Counted from the stretch's first letter, positions 18,748 to 29,517 are shown. The stretch is DNA of 64,000 nucleotides from Ewingella americana (GCF_006438725.1 NZ_RCZD01000003.1:400601-464600), one strand, 5' to 3'. Notes: generated by a model from the sequence alone, not told the origin. Numbers and translations: made by a program.

Positions 18748-19002
18748 ATGGACTGTCGTACCCATTGTGGGGCCTGCTGTATTGCGCCATCTATTTCCAG
18801 CCCCATCCCTGGCATGCCTAACGGCAAGCCGGCAAACACTCGCTGTATTCACCTCGCGGATGACTTCCTGTGCAACATCTTTACATCCCCGTTGCGCCCG
18901 AAAGTTTGCGGCAGTTTACAGGCCAGCCGCGAGATGTGTCACAGCCACCGCGACGATGCCCTGATTTACCTGACGCAACTTGAAATTGACACCGCGCCTT
19001 AA
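18748..19002 (+). CDS. yeiW: Cysteine-cluster protein YeiW (YkgJ family)
   Basis: Small UPF0153-type protein thought to bind a metal through conserved cysteines. From the ATG at 18748 it is 84 residues, exactly the E. coli YeiW length, starting [33 protein letters not shown] and continuing with further cysteines in CNIF, VCGS and MCHS. GGAGG lies just upstream of this start; the frame is open 60 bases further upstream, but that part is not conserved. Convergent with setB, 26 bases apart. Function unknown. Confidence 0.9.
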   Translation: MDCRTHCGACCIAPSISSPIPGMPNGKPANTRCIHLADDFLCNIFTSPLRPKVCGSLQASREMCHSHRDDALIYLTQLEIDTAP

Positions 19003-19028
19003 ACCGGCAAGCTTTGCGGTTCCGCCAG

Positions 19029-20213
19029 TTATGCATCCACGTTTTTTACCCGCCAGATACAAAATACTGACCCGACCACCATCGCGAACGCCGCGTAAAA
19101 CACCGCATGATAACTCCAGAATTGCGCCACCAGACCAGCCGAAGAACCGGCTAAAATCCAGCCTGCACGTGTTGTGTTGGTGAACAGTGTGGTGGCGGCT
19201 CCCGCCTGACCAGGCATTAAATCCTGGAAGTAGAGCATGCCGATCCCCGCCAGAATGCCGATGAAAATCGCGTTCAGCAGTTGTAACGCTATCAGCGCGA
19301 TCGGCCCGGTGGTAAACAGTAAACAACCGTAAAACGCCACACCGGCCATCACCGCTACACGCATCAGGAAACGTTTCCCCAACTGTCTTGCCAGATAACC
19401 GGCGATCAGCATGGTGGGGATCTCAAGACCGGCCGCGCTGCCCATCAGTACACCGGCCAGTTTCTCTGGCAGATGCAATTCGCTCACCACATACAGCGGC
19501 ATGTTGATCAAATAAATACTGTTGGCTGCCCACATCAGTGTGCAGGCGATAAACAGCAGCAGGGTATCGCGGCGGTTACGGCGGGGCGCTTCCAGCGTGG
19601 CGGTGGTTTTGATCATCGCTTTAGGCATGGACGGCAGGAACATCCACACCATCAGCCCACACAGCAGGAAAGCCAGCGTTGCCGCGATATACATGAACGG
19701 GAAGCCAAAACCCATGGACATCGCGAAGGCCAGTGGTGGGCCGACCACCCAGGCCAGCGATACTTGTGCACGCAAAATAGAGCTAAACATGACGGCTTCA
19801 CGGCCGGTTTTTTCTGCGTGCTCACGTGCCAGCGCGAAAAGCTGTGGGTTGGCGGTGGAACCGAAGCTGGAGAGCAGCACGCCAATAAATAGCAGAATGA
19901 AGTAATTGCGGTTGAAGGCAAACAGCACGCAGGCCATAGCGCCGAGCAGACAGCAATACAGAATCAGGGTTTTACGGTCACCGCGTTTATCCGACCAACT
20001 GGCCAGTAATTGGCTGACGAAAATGCCGATCACCGCACTGCCCGTAAAGAAGATCCCCACCATAAAGGGGCTTACATGTACCTCTGAGGTCAGGAAGAGA
20101 CTTAGCGTCGGTGTTTGCAGCGCACCGGCAATGCCGGAAAGAAAGGCAATGATCAGAAACGCAGTAGAAGTGACGTCAGGTAAACGGCGCGCGGAAGTGG
20201 TGGATGTCGACAT
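19029..20213 (-). CDS. setB: Sugar efflux transporter SetB (MFS)
   Basis: Twelve-helix major facilitator exporter of sugars such as lactose, glucose and some IPTG-like glycosides. The 394-residue product matches E. coli SetB over its whole length, for example FLSGIAGALQTPTLSLFLTSEVHV, the MFS loop SWSDKRGDRKTLI and MLYFQDLMPGQAGAATTLFTNT. It is divergent from fruBKA, as in E. coli, where the two are separated by a shared promoter region. Confidence 0.93.
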   Translation of the reverse strand: MSTSTTSARRLPDVTSTAFLIIAFLSGIAGALQTPTLSLFLTSEVHVSPFMVGIFFTGSAVIGIFVSQLLASWSDKRGDRKTLILYCCLLGAMACVLFAFNRNYFILLFIGVLLSSFGSTANPQLFALAREHAEKTGREAVMFSSILRAQVSLAWVVGPPLAFAMSMGFGFPFMYIAATLAFLLCGLMVWMFLPSMPKAMIKTTATLEAPRRNRRDTLLLFIACTLMWAANSIYLINMPLYVVSELHLPEKLAGVLMGSAAGLEIPTMLIAGYLARQLGKRFLMRVAVMAGVAFYGCLLFTTGPIALIALQLLNAIFIGILAGIGMLYFQDLMPGQAGAATTLFTNTTRAGWILAGSSAGLVAQFWSYHAVFYAAFAMVVGSVFCIWRVKNVDA

Positions 20214-20561
20214 GTTTTACAGTTGAACCGGTAAGGAAAGGGGAAAAATTTGCGCAAATATTACGCTTGTTTAAAAAAAACGAAAACCCGTTTTAGTCAG
20301 TAAAAGGTCAATACGGTGCCTATTTGCCATACTCATTAATGAAATCGCACATTGTGTTAAAAAATGGCCAAGACTCGACTCTACGACGCGGGTGAAATTG
20401 GCCTATTCACGGTAATAATTTTCGCGTCAGCTTAGGTTCAGCTTTATGGGGTAAAAAAGGCTCTGGGTTATGTTTCGCAAAGGCAAACTGTGCGTAACAT
20501 CATAAAATCGTCACGCCAAATCAGGGAATGCTTGATTTAAACATCGCCGGGAATAAAACTG

Positions 20562-20577
20562 CCTGAAACGTTTCAGC
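20562..20577. promoter_or_regulatory. Cra (FruR) operator 1
   Basis: CCTGAAACGTTTCAGC, a symmetrical match to the Cra site found at fruB in E. coli. It lies about 90 bases before the fruB ATG and should give repression relieved by fructose 1-phosphate. Confidence 0.85.
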
Positions 20578-20630
20578 GTTGTCCGATAAGCGTCTCGATA
20601 GATCGAACGACGCTCCTTTTTCCCAGTAAA

Positions 20631-20646
20631 GCTGAAACGATTCAAA
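20631..20646. promoter_or_regulatory. Cra (FruR) operator 2
   Basis: GCTGAAACGATTCAAA matches the Cra consensus and lies about 20 bases before the fruB ATG. Two tandem Cra sites are also known upstream of E. coli fruBKA. Confidence 0.85.
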
Positions 20647-20666
20647 TTCAGTAGGAGAGGAAAATT

Positions 20667-21797
20667 ATGTTCCAGTTGTCACAGCAAGATATCCATCTCG
20701 GTGCGGCTGCCAGCAATAAGCAGGAGGCCATTCGTCAGGTCGCCGCCGCATTGACTCAGGCAGGCCGTGTCAGCGAAGGTTACGTAGAAGGCATGCTGCA
20801 ACGCGAGTTGCAGACATCCACTTACCTCGGTAACGGCATCGCTATTCCACATGGCACCACCGATACCCGCGATCTGGTATTAGATACCGGCGTGCAAGTT
20901 TTCCAATTCCCGCAGGGGATTGAGTGGGGCGAAGACCAAACCGCCTATGTCGTTATCGGCATTGCTGCACGTTCCGATGAACACCTCGGTTTATTACGTC
21001 AGCTGACGCACGTCCTGAGTGACGACAGCGTGTCAGAACGCATGGCAAAAACGGGCTCTGCCGAAGAGTTGCGCAGCCTGCTGATGGGCGAAAAAAACGC
21101 CGCCGAATTCATTTTTGATACCCAACTGATCACTGTTGATGTGGCCGCCGATAACCTGATGACCTTACAGGCATTGAACGCCGGTCGTTTGCAACAGATT
21201 GGCGCGGTAGATACTGCGTTTGTCAGCGATGTTATCAGCCGTAAGCCGCTTAACCTGGGGCAGGGTATCTGGCTCAGCGACAGCACTGAAGGCAACCTGA
21301 AAAGCGCTGCCACGTTTAGCCGTGCTGCCACACCTTTCGAACACGACGGGGAATCGGTTGCCGCGTTGTTGACCATTGCCGTGGTCGATGACGAGCCGCT
21401 GAACGTGCTGAACTACTTAAGTGACCTGCTGATCGCGCAGAAAGCTGAACGTCTGCTGACCGCGGATGCCGTCGGCGTACTGGCGCTGCTAACCAGCGAC
21501 GTAACTGAAGGGAACAACGTGTTGTCAGCCGAATTCGTTATCCGTAACGAGCACGGCCTGCATGCACGTCCGGGTACGGCGCTGGTGAACGTGATTAAGC
21601 AGTTCAACAGCGAGATCACTGTCACCAATCTTGATGGCAGCGGTAAACCTGCCAACGGACGCAGTCTGATGAAAGTTGTCGCTCTGGGTGTGAAGAAAGG
21701 CCATCGCCTGCGCTTTACCGCCACCGGTGAAGAAGCTGAAATCGCCTTGAAAACTATCGGTGAAGCCATTGCCGCCGGTCTTGGGGAGGGTGTATGA
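20667..21797 (+). CDS. fruB: Fructose PTS EIIA-HPr fusion (FPr/DTP)
   Basis: Phosphoryl carrier for fructose uptake, combining EIIA-Fru and an HPr-like domain. At 376 residues it has the E. coli length. The EIIA active histidine is His62 in [10 protein letters not shown] and the HPr histidine is His299 in [10 protein letters not shown], both at the positions known for E. coli FruB. RBS GGAGAGG precedes the ATG. First gene of fruBKA, overlapping fruK by four bases (ATGA). Confidence 0.97.
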   Translation: MFQLSQQDIHLGAAASNKQEAIRQVAAALTQAGRVSEGYVEGMLQRELQTSTYLGNGIAIPHGTTDTRDLVLDTGVQVFQFPQGIEWGEDQTAYVVIGIAARSDEHLGLLRQLTHVLSDDSVSERMAKTGSAEELRSLLMGEKNAAEFIFDTQLITVDVAADNLMTLQALNAGRLQQIGAVDTAFVSDVISRKPLNLGQGIWLSDSTEGNLKSAATFSRAATPFEHDGESVAALLTIAVVDDEPLNVLNYLSDLLIAQKAERLLTADAVGVLALLTSDVTEGNNVLSAEFVIRNEHGLHARPGTALVNVIKQFNSEITVTNLDGSGKPANGRSLMKVVALGVKKGHRLRFTATGEEAEIALKTIGEAIAAGLGEGV

Positions 21798-22732
21798 GCC
21801 GCAGAGTTGCCACTATTACCTTAAACCCAGCCTATGACTTGGTCGGTTTTTGCCCGGAAATCGAACGCGGCGAAGTGAACCTGGTACAAACTGCCGGTCT
21901 GCATGCCGCAGGCAAAGGCATCAACGTTGCTAAGGTGCTGAAAGATTTAGGCATTGACGTGACCGTCGGTGGCTTCCTGGGTAAAGACAATCAAGACGGT
22001 TTCCAACATCTGTTCAGTGATCTGGGTATCGCCAACCGTTTTCAGGTGGTTTCAGGCCGTACCCGTATCAACGTCAAACTGACCGAAAAAGATGGTGAAG
22101 TTAGCGATTTCAACTTCTCCGGTTTTAACGTCACGCCGCAGGATTGGGAACGTTTTGTCACTGACTCACTCTCTTGGCTTGGTCAGTTCGACATGGTTGC
22201 CGTCTGTGGCAGCCTGCCAGCGGGCGTTGACCCTGACGCTTTTACCGACTGGATGATCCGTCTGCGCAGTCAGTGCCCGTGTATTATTTTCGACAGCAGC
22301 CGGGAAGCGCTGGTGGCGGGTCTGAAAGCTGCACCGTGGTTAGTCAAACCTAACCGCCGCGAGCTTGAAATCTGGGCTGGCCGTAAATTACCGCAATTAA
22401 GTGATGTAGTTGAAGCGGCGCATGCACTACGCGATCAGGGTATCGCTCACGTTGTGATTTCTCTTGGTGCCGAAGGTGCACTCTGGGTTAACGCGTCAGG
22501 CGCATGGATTGCCAAACCTCCCGCTTGCGAAGTGGTCAGCACCGTTGGTGCTGGCGACTCGATGGTCGGTGGGCTGATTTATGGCCTGCTGATGCGTGAA
22601 TCAAGCGAGCACACCTTACGACTGGCCACCGCTGTGGCTGCTTTGGCTGTCAGCCAGAGCAATGTCGGTGTCACCGATCGTCCGCAACTCGCGGCGATGA
22701 TGGCCCGTGTCGATTTGAAACCTTTTAACTGA
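21794..22732 (+). CDS. fruK: 1-Phosphofructokinase
   Basis: Phosphorylates the fructose 1-phosphate made by the PTS to fructose 1,6-bisphosphate. The 312-residue PfkB-family protein has [17 protein letters not shown] near the N-terminus and the second PfkB signature with the catalytic aspartate in [13 protein letters not shown] strong GGGAGGG lies within the end of fruB just before the overlapping start. Middle gene of the operon. Confidence 0.97.
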   Translation: MSRRVATITLNPAYDLVGFCPEIERGEVNLVQTAGLHAAGKGINVAKVLKDLGIDVTVGGFLGKDNQDGFQHLFSDLGIANRFQVVSGRTRINVKLTEKDGEVSDFNFSGFNVTPQDWERFVTDSLSWLGQFDMVAVCGSLPAGVDPDAFTDWMIRLRSQCPCIIFDSSREALVAGLKAAPWLVKPNRRELEIWAGRKLPQLSDVVEAAHALRDQGIAHVVISLGAEGALWVNASGAWIAKPPACEVVSTVGAGDSMVGGLIYGLLMRESSEHTLRLATAVAALAVSQSNVGVTDRPQLAAMMARVDLKPFN

Positions 22733-22746
22733 CCGCAGGAGGCAGA

Positions 22747-24444
22747 ATGAAAACGCTGCTGATGATAGACAGTTCGTTGGGACAGGCTCGTAGCCAACTG
22801 GCGAAAAAAATGCTCGCTGCTGCTGCGGCGAACGCTGGACATACCGTAGTAGAAAACGCCGCTGAAGCGGAACTGGTGATTGTAGCGGGCGAAAATATAC
22901 CGACTGAAAATGCACTTGCCGGTAAAAAATTGTTCATTGGGGATGTTGCACTGGCTATCCGTGAACCGGAAGCCTTCCTGCAACGCGCGGGTGCTGAAGC
23001 GACAGCCTATGTGGCCCCGGCAGGTGCAGTTTCTGCCCCGGTTGCCAGTGGCCCGAAACGCATCGTGGCGATCACCGCATGCCCGACCGGTGTGGCGCAT
23101 ACCTTTATGGCAGCAGAAGCCATCGAAACCGAAGCGAAAAAACGCGGCTGGTGGGTGAAGGTGGAAACCCGCGGTTCTGTAGGGGCTGGTAACGCTATTA
23201 CGCCAGAAGAAGTCGCACAGGCCGATCTGGTCATAGTGGCAGCGGATATCGAAGTGGACCTGGCGAAGTTTGCTGGTAAGCCGATGTATCGCACCTCTAC
23301 CGGTCTGGCACTGAAAAAAACCAAGCAGGAACTGGACAAAGCGCTGGTTGAAGCTGAAATCTTCGAGCCGAAAGCCGGTACGGCATCAGGCACCAAGAAG
23401 AAAGAAGCGGGCGGTACAGGCCCATATCGTCACCTGTTGACCGGCGTGTCTTACATGCTGCCAATGGTCGTTGCGGGTGGTTTGTGTATCGCGCTCTCCT
23501 TCGTGTTCGGTATTAAAGCCTTTGAAGTGAAAGGCACGCTGGCTGCTGCGCTGATGCAAATCGGTGGTGCTTCAGCCTTCGCGCTGATGGTGCCAGTACT
23601 GGCGGGCTTCATTGCCTTCTCCATCGCTGACCGTCCTGGCCTGACGCCTGGTCTTATCGGCGGTATGTTGGCTGTCAGCACCGGTGCCGGTTTCCTTGGC
23701 GGTATCATTGCTGGTTTCCTGGCAGGTTATGTGGCGAAAGCCATCAGCGGTAAGCTGAAATTACCTCAAAGTATGGAAGCGCTGAAACCTATCCTGATCA
23801 TTCCTCTCGTTGCGAGTCTGATCACCGGTTTGGTGATGATTTACGTGGTCGGTACGCCGGTGGCGAAAATCATGGCGGGTCTGACTGCCTGGTTGCAATC
23901 TTTGGGTACTGCGAATGCGGTGCTGCTTGGTGCAATCCTCGGTGCGATGATGTGTACCGATATGGGTGGCCCGGTGAACAAAGCAGCTTACGCGTTCGGC
24001 GTGGCATTGCTGAGTTCTTCCGTCTACGCACCAATGGCTGCCATCATGGCTGCTGGTATGGTGCCACCGCTGGCGATGGGGCTGTCAACGCTGTTGGCGC
24101 GTCATAAGTTCGAGCAGAGTGAACGTGAAGGGGGCAAGGCGGCGCTGGTTCTGGGCCTGTGCTTTATCTCCGAAGGTGCTATTCCGTTCGCAGCTCGTGA
24201 CCCGATGCGCGTTCTGCCTTGCTGTATCGTCGGTGGCGCGGTGACCGGTGCACTGTCCATGGCATTCCATGCACAACTGATGGCGCCGCACGGTGGTCTG
24301 TTCGTTCTGTTGATCCCTGGTGCGATCACCCCGGTTCTGGGTTATCTGGTCTCTATCATTGCGGGTACCGTACTGGCAGGTGGCGCTTATGCGATTCTGA
24401 AACGTTCAGACGCAACAGTGGCTGCGAAGGTTGTTACTCAGTAA
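22747..24444 (+). CDS. fruA: Fructose PTS EIIB'BC component
   Basis: Membrane component that imports and phosphorylates fructose at C1. The 565-residue protein (E. coli 563) has a degenerate N-terminal EIIB' domain, an EIIB domain with the phospho-cysteine Cys112 in ITACPTGVAHTF, a flexible linker with a lysine run (GTKKKEAGG), and the EIIC membrane domain containing GGPVNKAAYAFG and EGAIPFAARDP. RBS GGAGG is upstream. Last gene of fruBKA, followed by a strong terminator. Confidence 0.97.
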   Translation: MKTLLMIDSSLGQARSQLAKKMLAAAAANAGHTVVENAAEAELVIVAGENIPTENALAGKKLFIGDVALAIREPEAFLQRAGAEATAYVAPAGAVSAPVASGPKRIVAITACPTGVAHTFMAAEAIETEAKKRGWWVKVETRGSVGAGNAITPEEVAQADLVIVAADIEVDLAKFAGKPMYRTSTGLALKKTKQELDKALVEAEIFEPKAGTASGTKKKEAGGTGPYRHLLTGVSYMLPMVVAGGLCIALSFVFGIKAFEVKGTLAAALMQIGGASAFALMVPVLAGFIAFSIADRPGLTPGLIGGMLAVSTGAGFLGGIIAGFLAGYVAKAISGKLKLPQSMEALKPILIIPLVASLITGLVMIYVVGTPVAKIMAGLTAWLQSLGTANAVLLGAILGAMMCTDMGGPVNKAAYAFGVALLSSSVYAPMAAIMAAGMVPPLAMGLSTLLARHKFEQSEREGGKAALVLGLCFISEGAIPFAARDPMRVLPCCIVGGAVTGALSMAFHAQLMAPHGGLFVLLIPGAITPVLGYLVSIIAGTVLAGGAYAILKRSDATVAAKVVTQ

Positions 24445-24464
24445 TAGCCGGCAATACCAGTAAA

Positions 24465-24498
24465 AAGGCGCGACATGTGAATGTCGCGCCTTTTTTAT
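24465..24498. terminator. Bidirectional terminator between fruA and nfo
   Basis: Twelve-pair perfect stem AAGGCGCGACAT/ATGTCGCGCCTT (24465-24476, 24481-24492) with a GTGA loop, six T residues on the plus side and five on the minus side. Serves the convergent genes fruA and nfo. Confidence 0.92.
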
Positions 24499-24528
24499 TA
24501 CACAGCAGCAGCACGTCTAAAAGTGCGA

Positions 24529-25392
24529 TTACGCCGCCGCCTCATCTGGTGCTTTTTGCTGCGCCTTCAGCCAGGCAATTTCATCTTTCCAGATGTCTGG
24601 ATCGACGGTTTCGAGGATCATCGGGATGCCATCGAAGCGTGAGTCACGCATCATCCAGCTGAACACCGTCTTACCGATATTGCCTTCACCCAGACTATGA
24701 TGACGGTCAACGCGGCTGTTGAATTCACTTTTGGCATCGTTGAGATGCATTCCGCGCAGGTAGTTAAAGCCCACCACCTTTTCGAATTCCCGGAAGGTTT
24801 CGATGCAGCTCTCTTCGCTGCGCAGATCATATCCGGCGGCGAAAGCGTGACAGGTATCAATGCAAACGCCAACGCGACTTTTGTCTTCCACGCCGTCAAT
24901 AATTTTTGCCAGATGCTCAAAACGGAACCCCAAATTGCTGCCCTGACCGGCGGTATTTTCGATCACCGCGGTGACACCTTCTGTCTGGCTGAGTGCGATA
25001 TTCAGCGACTCCGAAATCTTCTCCAGACATTTATCTTCATCAATTTGCATCAGATGGCTGCCCGGATGGAAGTTCAGCAGCGACAGGCCGAGCTGTTCGC
25101 AGCGCTGAAGCTCATCAAGAAACGCCTCGCGGGATTTTTCCAGCGCTTCAGCCACCGGATGGCCGAGGTTAATCAGATAGCTGTCATGCGGCAGGATTTG
25201 ATGACTGCCGTAGCCGTATTTTTCACAGGCTATTTTGAATTTTTCTATCACATCCTCTGGCAGAGGCGCAGCTTTCCATTGGCGCTGATTCTTGGTAAAC
25301 AGCGCGAACGCTGTTGCTTCCAGTTCATGTGCGCGAATTACGGCCTGATCGACCCCACCCGCTGCGCTGACATGTGCTCCAATAAATTTCAT
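24529..25392 (-). CDS. nfo: Endonuclease IV
   Basis: Metal-dependent AP endonuclease of base excision repair. The ATG at 25392 ([18 protein letters not shown]) has AGAGGAGT upstream and gives 287 residues; the frame runs open to 25539, but the extra residues are not conserved. Family blocks are present: [54 protein letters not shown] and [14 protein letters not shown], with the zinc ligands in them. In E. coli nfo is separated from fruA by other genes that are absent here. Confidence 0.97.
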   Translation of the reverse strand: MKFIGAHVSAAGGVDQAVIRAHELEATAFALFTKNQRQWKAAPLPEDVIEKFKIACEKYGYGSHQILPHDSYLINLGHPVAEALEKSREAFLDELQRCEQLGLSLLNFHPGSHLMQIDEDKCLEKISESLNIALSQTEGVTAVIENTAGQGSNLGFRFEHLAKIIDGVEDKSRVGVCIDTCHAFAAGYDLRSEESCIETFREFEKVVGFNYLRGMHLNDAKSEFNSRVDRHHSLGEGNIGKTVFSWMMRDSRFDGIPMILETVDPDIWKDEIAWLKAQQKAPDEAAA

Positions 25393-25489
25393 GTTCACTC
25401 CTCTGCTGTTCACCCTTGATCCCCGGATGATAGCGCCTTGACGCCTGGCGTGCAGCACAGATGTGTTAAATGTCACGGGCACAGCAGCC

Positions 25490-26578
25490 TTAGCTAAATA
25501 AACGCTGCACCAGATCGTTAATTCCCGCGCCACCCACAATCAGCCAGATGAACAGTACCGCTGCCAGCAGGATGGGTTTGATACCGGCCTGACGCAGGGC
25601 GCTAATGTGTGTGGTCAGGCCCAGCGCAGCCATCGCCATGGCCAGCAATACCGTGTCCAGGGTGATGAGCGGTGGGATCCAACTGTGTGGCAGGATATCC
25701 AGCGAGTTGAACGCAGCCACGACAATAAACAGCAGGGCAAACCACGGAATAGTGATGTTGTGCAGTCGGCCAGCCTGTTGAGTTTGCGGCACATTCCCCC
25801 GGCTTTTCCACCCTGATAACAACAGCAGGAACGGTGCCAGCATCATCACGCGGATCATCTTGGCGATCACCGCCGCATTCTCTGCATCCGGGCTGACCCC
25901 CTGACCAGCGGCCACGACCTGCGCCACTTCATGTACCGTTGAGCCGGTATAAATACCGAACTGGGCAGCGCTGAAATTCACCCAGTGATAGTGCAGATTC
26001 ATCTGCCATAACCATGGGTAAAGGAAGATGGCAGTGGTGCCGAAGATCACCACCGTAGCGACGGCAACCGTCACTTTCTCTGCTTTGGCGTTGAGCACCG
26101 GTTCGGTTGCCATCACGGCGGCCGCGCCACAAATGCTGCTGCCTGCGCCAATCAGCATCGCGGTGTCGCTGTCCAGCCCGAAGACTTTTTTGCCCAGCCA
26201 GCAGGCGAGTGCAAAAGTTGAACAAAGCGTCAGGGCATCAATCAGAATACCGGTTGCGCCGACATCGGCGATTTGCGCGAAAGTCAGACGCAGACCGTAA
26301 AGGATAATGCCGAGCCGAAGCAGGCGCTGTTTGGCGAGGTTTACGCCGTCATGACACTGCGGGCGAACCGCCGGATAGAGTGTGTTGCCAAGCACCATGC
26401 CTATGACTATCGCCAGCGTCAGTGCACTGAGGCCAAGTTGGCTCAGCTGCGGGAAGTGACTCAGCCAGATGGAAACGGCAGTCACTGCGCCGGTAAGCAC
26501 CAAACCCGGCAGCACCCGCTCTAACCCGACGGGCTGAAAAAAGCGTGAATGGTTTTTTTTCGCTGTAATGGTATTCAT
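25490..26578 (-). CDS. yeiH: YeiH/UPF0324 family inner-membrane protein
   Basis: Putative transporter with about ten hydrophobic helices, a family proposed to export sulphate-like anions. The 362 residues include [30 protein letters not shown] and [24 protein letters not shown] segments conserved in E. coli YeiH (349 residues). AGAGGG lies eight bases before the ATG. It is divergent from yeiE, a typical LysR regulator/target arrangement. Confidence 0.92.
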   Translation of the reverse strand: MNTITAKKNHSRFFQPVGLERVLPGLVLTGAVTAVSIWLSHFPQLSQLGLSALTLAIVIGMVLGNTLYPAVRPQCHDGVNLAKQRLLRLGIILYGLRLTFAQIADVGATGILIDALTLCSTFALACWLGKKVFGLDSDTAMLIGAGSSICGAAAVMATEPVLNAKAEKVTVAVATVVIFGTTAIFLYPWLWQMNLHYHWVNFSAAQFGIYTGSTVHEVAQVVAAGQGVSPDAENAAVIAKMIRVMMLAPFLLLLSGWKSRGNVPQTQQAGRLHNITIPWFALLFIVVAAFNSLDILPHSWIPPLITLDTVLLAMAMAALGLTTHISALRQAGIKPILLAAVLFIWLIVGGAGINDLVQRLFS

Positions 26579-26646
26579 GCTGCTTGCCCTCTCTGAGGTT
26601 TCATTACCGACAAGCCTAACGCCGCCTTATATAAAAATGAAATTGA

Positions 26647-26660
26647 TTATAACTTTATAA
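26647..26660. promoter_or_regulatory. Palindrome in the yeiH/yeiE divergent promoter
   Basis: Two TTATAA arms around CT (26647-26652, 26655-26660) make a small symmetric site in the 255-base divergent region. It fits an operator for the LysR-type protein YeiE, but AT-rich promoter DNA can produce this by chance. Confidence 0.35.
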
Positions 26661-26833
26661 CCTATCGGTAAAAGAGGTATAGAATGGGGTGGCGGGTGCA
26701 GCGTGGGCGGTCTGACCGTTGGGCTATACTTAACGCAAATGAAAGGGATGGCGCGATCGGGCAGTGTGCGGTTGTGGTCAACGCTGGGCAACACAAAACA
26801 CGGGCGACCTGGCGCGTGTGACGGACAATAATT

Positions 26834-27706
26834 ATGCACATTACATTGCGACAACTTGAAGTCTTCGCTGAAGTGCTGAAAAGCGGGTCAACGACCCAAG
26901 CGTCAATCGTGCTGTCACTGTCGCAATCTGCGGTCAGTGCGGCGCTGGCGGATGTCGAAGGGCAACTCGGCGTACAGTTATTTGACCGTGTAGGAAAGCG
27001 GCTGGTGATCAATGAGCATGGGCGTCTTTTGTATCCCAAAGCCCTGGCGCTGCTTGAACAGGCGGGCGAAATCGAGCGGCTGTTCAGCAAAGATAACGGT
27101 TCGCTGCGTATCGGCGCCAGCAGCACCATTGGTAACTACATGCTGCCGGGTATGATTGCCGCCTACCGGCTGGATTTTCCCGCCACACCCCTGGAACTCA
27201 ACGTCGGCAATACCAATGACGTGATTAATGCCGTGGCGGAATTTCGCGTAGATCTTGGGCTTATCGAAGGTCCGTGCAGTGTGCCGGAACTCATCACGCA
27301 GCCCTGGCTTGACGACCAACTGGTGGTGTTCTGCGCACCGGGCAGTCCGCTGGCCGGGAAAACGGTGACGCTGGAAGCGCTGGCGCAGGCCCCGTGGATC
27401 CTGCGCGAGCGCGGGTCCGGTACGCGTGAAGTGCTCGACCACCTGCTGCTGCCCCAGATGCCGGATTTCAATCTGGTCATGGAACTGGGTAACTCTGAGG
27501 CGATTAAACACGCCGTGCGTCACGGAATCGGCATCAGTTGCCTGTCACGCCGGGTGATCGCCGAGCAACTCAGCAGCGGAGTGTTGGTGGAAATCCGCCT
27601 GCCGGTTGCCCCATTGGCTCGAAAACTTTACCTGATTCATCATCGTCAAAAACATATTTCTAATGCGTTATCAAGGTTTTTAACCTACTGCCGGGAACCG
27701 GTATAA
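26834..27706 (+). CDS. yeiE: LysR-type transcriptional regulator YeiE
   Basis: LysR regulator, 290 residues (E. coli 293). In E. coli and relatives YeiE has been linked to iron homeostasis, sulphite response and control of yeiH. The N-terminal winged helix ([52 protein letters not shown]...) occupies residues 1-60 and the substrate-binding domain follows. Divergent from yeiH and upstream of lysP, the same order as in E. coli. Confidence 0.94.
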   Translation: MHITLRQLEVFAEVLKSGSTTQASIVLSLSQSAVSAALADVEGQLGVQLFDRVGKRLVINEHGRLLYPKALALLEQAGEIERLFSKDNGSLRIGASSTIGNYMLPGMIAAYRLDFPATPLELNVGNTNDVINAVAEFRVDLGLIEGPCSVPELITQPWLDDQLVVFCAPGSPLAGKTVTLEALAQAPWILRERGSGTREVLDHLLLPQMPDFNLVMELGNSEAIKHAVRHGIGISCLSRRVIAEQLSSGVLVEIRLPVAPLARKLYLIHHRQKHISNALSRFLTYCREPV

Positions 27707-27836
27707 ACGTCTTTTGCTAATGATCCGAAGCCTATCATGAAGGTGTCTTATAACAGGGGGTTCATGCTATTCACACCGGCTCGTTTTGTTACAATCCGCG
27801 CGTAAAATTCCATATGACAGCGGAAACAGGGCAAAA

Positions 27837-29315
27837 ATGGCTGAACCATCGACTAAAACTTCACAGCCGGCACCGTCCGGACTGCGCCGCGAGCTGAAAG
27901 CCCGCCACTTAACTATGATCGCCATTGGCGGTTCAATTGGCACCGGGCTCTTCGTGGCTTCCGGTGCTACGGTTTCACAAGCCGGGCCAGGCGGGGCGCT
28001 GCTCTCGTATGCTTTAATTGGCATCATGGTTTACTTCCTGATGACCAGCCTCGGCGAATTAGCGGCATTTATGCCGGTTTCTGGTTCCTTCTCCACTTAC
28101 GGTTCCAAATACGTTGAAGAAGGCTTTGGTTTCGCACTGGGCTGGAACTATTGGTACAACTGGGCGGTGACCATCGCCGTGGATCTGGTGGCGGCACAAT
28201 TGGTGATGAACTACTGGTTCCCGGACACCCCAGGGTGGATCTGGAGTGCCCTGTTCATGAGCCTGATCTTCCTGCTCAACTACATTTCAGTGCGTGGTTT
28301 CGGTGAGGCCGAATACTGGTTCTCACTGATTAAAGTTGTGACCGTTATTATCTTCATCGCCGTTGGCGTGCTGATGATCACCGGCATCATGCGCGGTGGT
28401 GAAACCGCAGGCTTACATAACTGGACCATTGGTGACGCGCCATTTGCGGGGGGGTTTGCATCCATGGTGGGCGTGGCGATGATCGTCGGTTTCTCATTTC
28501 AGGGTACCGAATTGATTGGTGTGGCTGCCGGTGAGTCTGAAAACCCGGCCAAAAATATTCCGCGCGCTGTGCGTCAGGTGTTCTGGCGTATTCTGCTGTT
28601 CTATATTCTGGCGATTTTGGTGATCAGCCTGATCATTCCTTATACCGACCCGAATCTGCTGCGTAACGAAGTTGGCGATATCTCCGTCAGCCCGTTTACG
28701 CTGGTGTTCCGTAATGCCGGCCTGTTATCAGCGGCGGCAGTGATGAATGCCGTTATTCTGACGGCGGTATTGTCTGCCGGTAACTCGGGCATGTATGCCT
28801 CGACCCGCATGTTGTACACCCTGGCCTCTGAAGGCAAAGCTCCGCGCATTTTTGCCAAATTGTCGAAAGGCGGTGTGCCGCGTAATGCGTTGTATGCCAC
28901 CACGGTGGTCGCCGCGCTGTGCTTCCTCAGCTCCACCTTTGGCAACCAGACCGTCTACCTGTGGCTACTTAATACTTCCGGTATGACCGGCTTCATCGCC
29001 TGGTTGGGGATTGCTATCAGCCACTACCGTTTCCGCCGGGGTTATGTCTCTCAGGGCCGCGACCTGAAAGCATTGCCTTATCTGTCTGGCTTCTTCCCGT
29101 TTGGTCCGATTTTTGCTTTTGTGCTCTGCCTGACCATTACGCTTGGCCAGAACTATCAGGCATTCCTGAAAGATACCATTGACTGGTACGGGGTGGCGGC
29201 GACCTACATCGGGTTGCCACTGTTCTTGATCATCTGGTTCGGTTACAAATGGACGCGTAAAACTAAAGTGGTCAAATATAGTGAAATGGAATTCCCGAAA
29301 CATTGTGATCAATAA
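27837..29315 (+). CDS. lysP: Lysine permease LysP
   Basis: Proton-coupled lysine transporter of the amino acid permease family that also senses lysine for CadC. The ATG at 27837 gives 492 residues (E. coli 489) and the conserved GLRRELKARHLTMIAIGGSIGTGLFVASGA; the frame extends 51 bases upstream without conserved residues. Twelve hydrophobic helices are recognisable, including GFALGWNYWYNWAVTIAVDLVAAQ and MIVGFSFQGTELIG. In E. coli the next gene is cirA; here more than 9 kb lies between. Confidence 0.96.
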   Translation: MAEPSTKTSQPAPSGLRRELKARHLTMIAIGGSIGTGLFVASGATVSQAGPGGALLSYALIGIMVYFLMTSLGELAAFMPVSGSFSTYGSKYVEEGFGFALGWNYWYNWAVTIAVDLVAAQLVMNYWFPDTPGWIWSALFMSLIFLLNYISVRGFGEAEYWFSLIKVVTVIIFIAVGVLMITGIMRGGETAGLHNWTIGDAPFAGGFASMVGVAMIVGFSFQGTELIGVAAGESENPAKNIPRAVRQVFWRILLFYILAILVISLIIPYTDPNLLRNEVGDISVSPFTLVFRNAGLLSAAAVMNAVILTAVLSAGNSGMYASTRMLYTLASEGKAPRIFAKLSKGGVPRNALYATTVVAALCFLSSTFGNQTVYLWLLNTSGMTGFIAWLGIAISHYRFRRGYVSQGRDLKALPYLSGFFPFGPIFAFVLCLTITLGQNYQAFLKDTIDWYGVAATYIGLPLFLIIWFGYKWTRKTKVVKYSEMEFPKHCDQ

Positions 29316-29335
29316 CGCTTGTCGGTAAATATCTT

Positions 29336-29366
29336 AAAAAAGCAGAGCTTCGGCTCTGCTTTTTTA
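29336..29366 (+). terminator. Rho-independent terminator after lysP
   Basis: Stem with arms at 29341-29348 (AGCAGAGC) and 29353-29360 (GCTCTGCT), extended by flanking A/T pairs, with a TTCG loop and a six-T run. Confidence 0.93.
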
Positions 29367-29382
29367 TTTGTGCGTGAAAATA

Positions 29383-29480
29383 TTAATTAACTCCATAAAC
29401 TCCACTGATGCCACTAATTAATTAACGCCATAAACTCCACTGATGCCGCCAACTAATTAACTCCATAAACACCACACTGA
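29383..29480. repeat. 35-bp tandem repeat, three copies (last one partial)
   Basis: The block CTCCATAAAC recurs at 29391, 29426 (as CGCCATAAAC) and 29461, an exact 35-base period, preceded each time by TAATTAA and followed in the first two copies by TCCACTGATGCC. It lies just past the lysP terminator at the start of the region that separates lysP from cirA. Confidence 0.85.
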
Positions 29481-29484
29481 GTTC

Positions 29485-29504
29485 GGTAAATAAATATATT
29501 TACC
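29485..29504. promoter_or_regulatory. AT-rich palindrome upstream of citC
   Basis: Arms GGTAAATA (29485-29492) and TATTTACC (29497-29504) around four bases. It lies about 200 bases upstream of citC and could be a regulator site, for instance for a CitB/DpiA-type activator; the protein is not identified. Confidence 0.4.
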
Positions 29505-29517
29505 CGATTGAACTAAA

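Larger units (their letters stand above)
20214..20666. promoter_or_regulatory. setB/fruBKA divergent promoter region
   Basis: About 450 bases with the fruB leader at the right, including two Cra operators listed separately. The remainder shows no gene. Confidence 0.6.

Noticed and set aside
29383..29480. CRISPR array
   Set aside because: The 35-base units are directly abutting with no spacers between them, and no cas genes are present.
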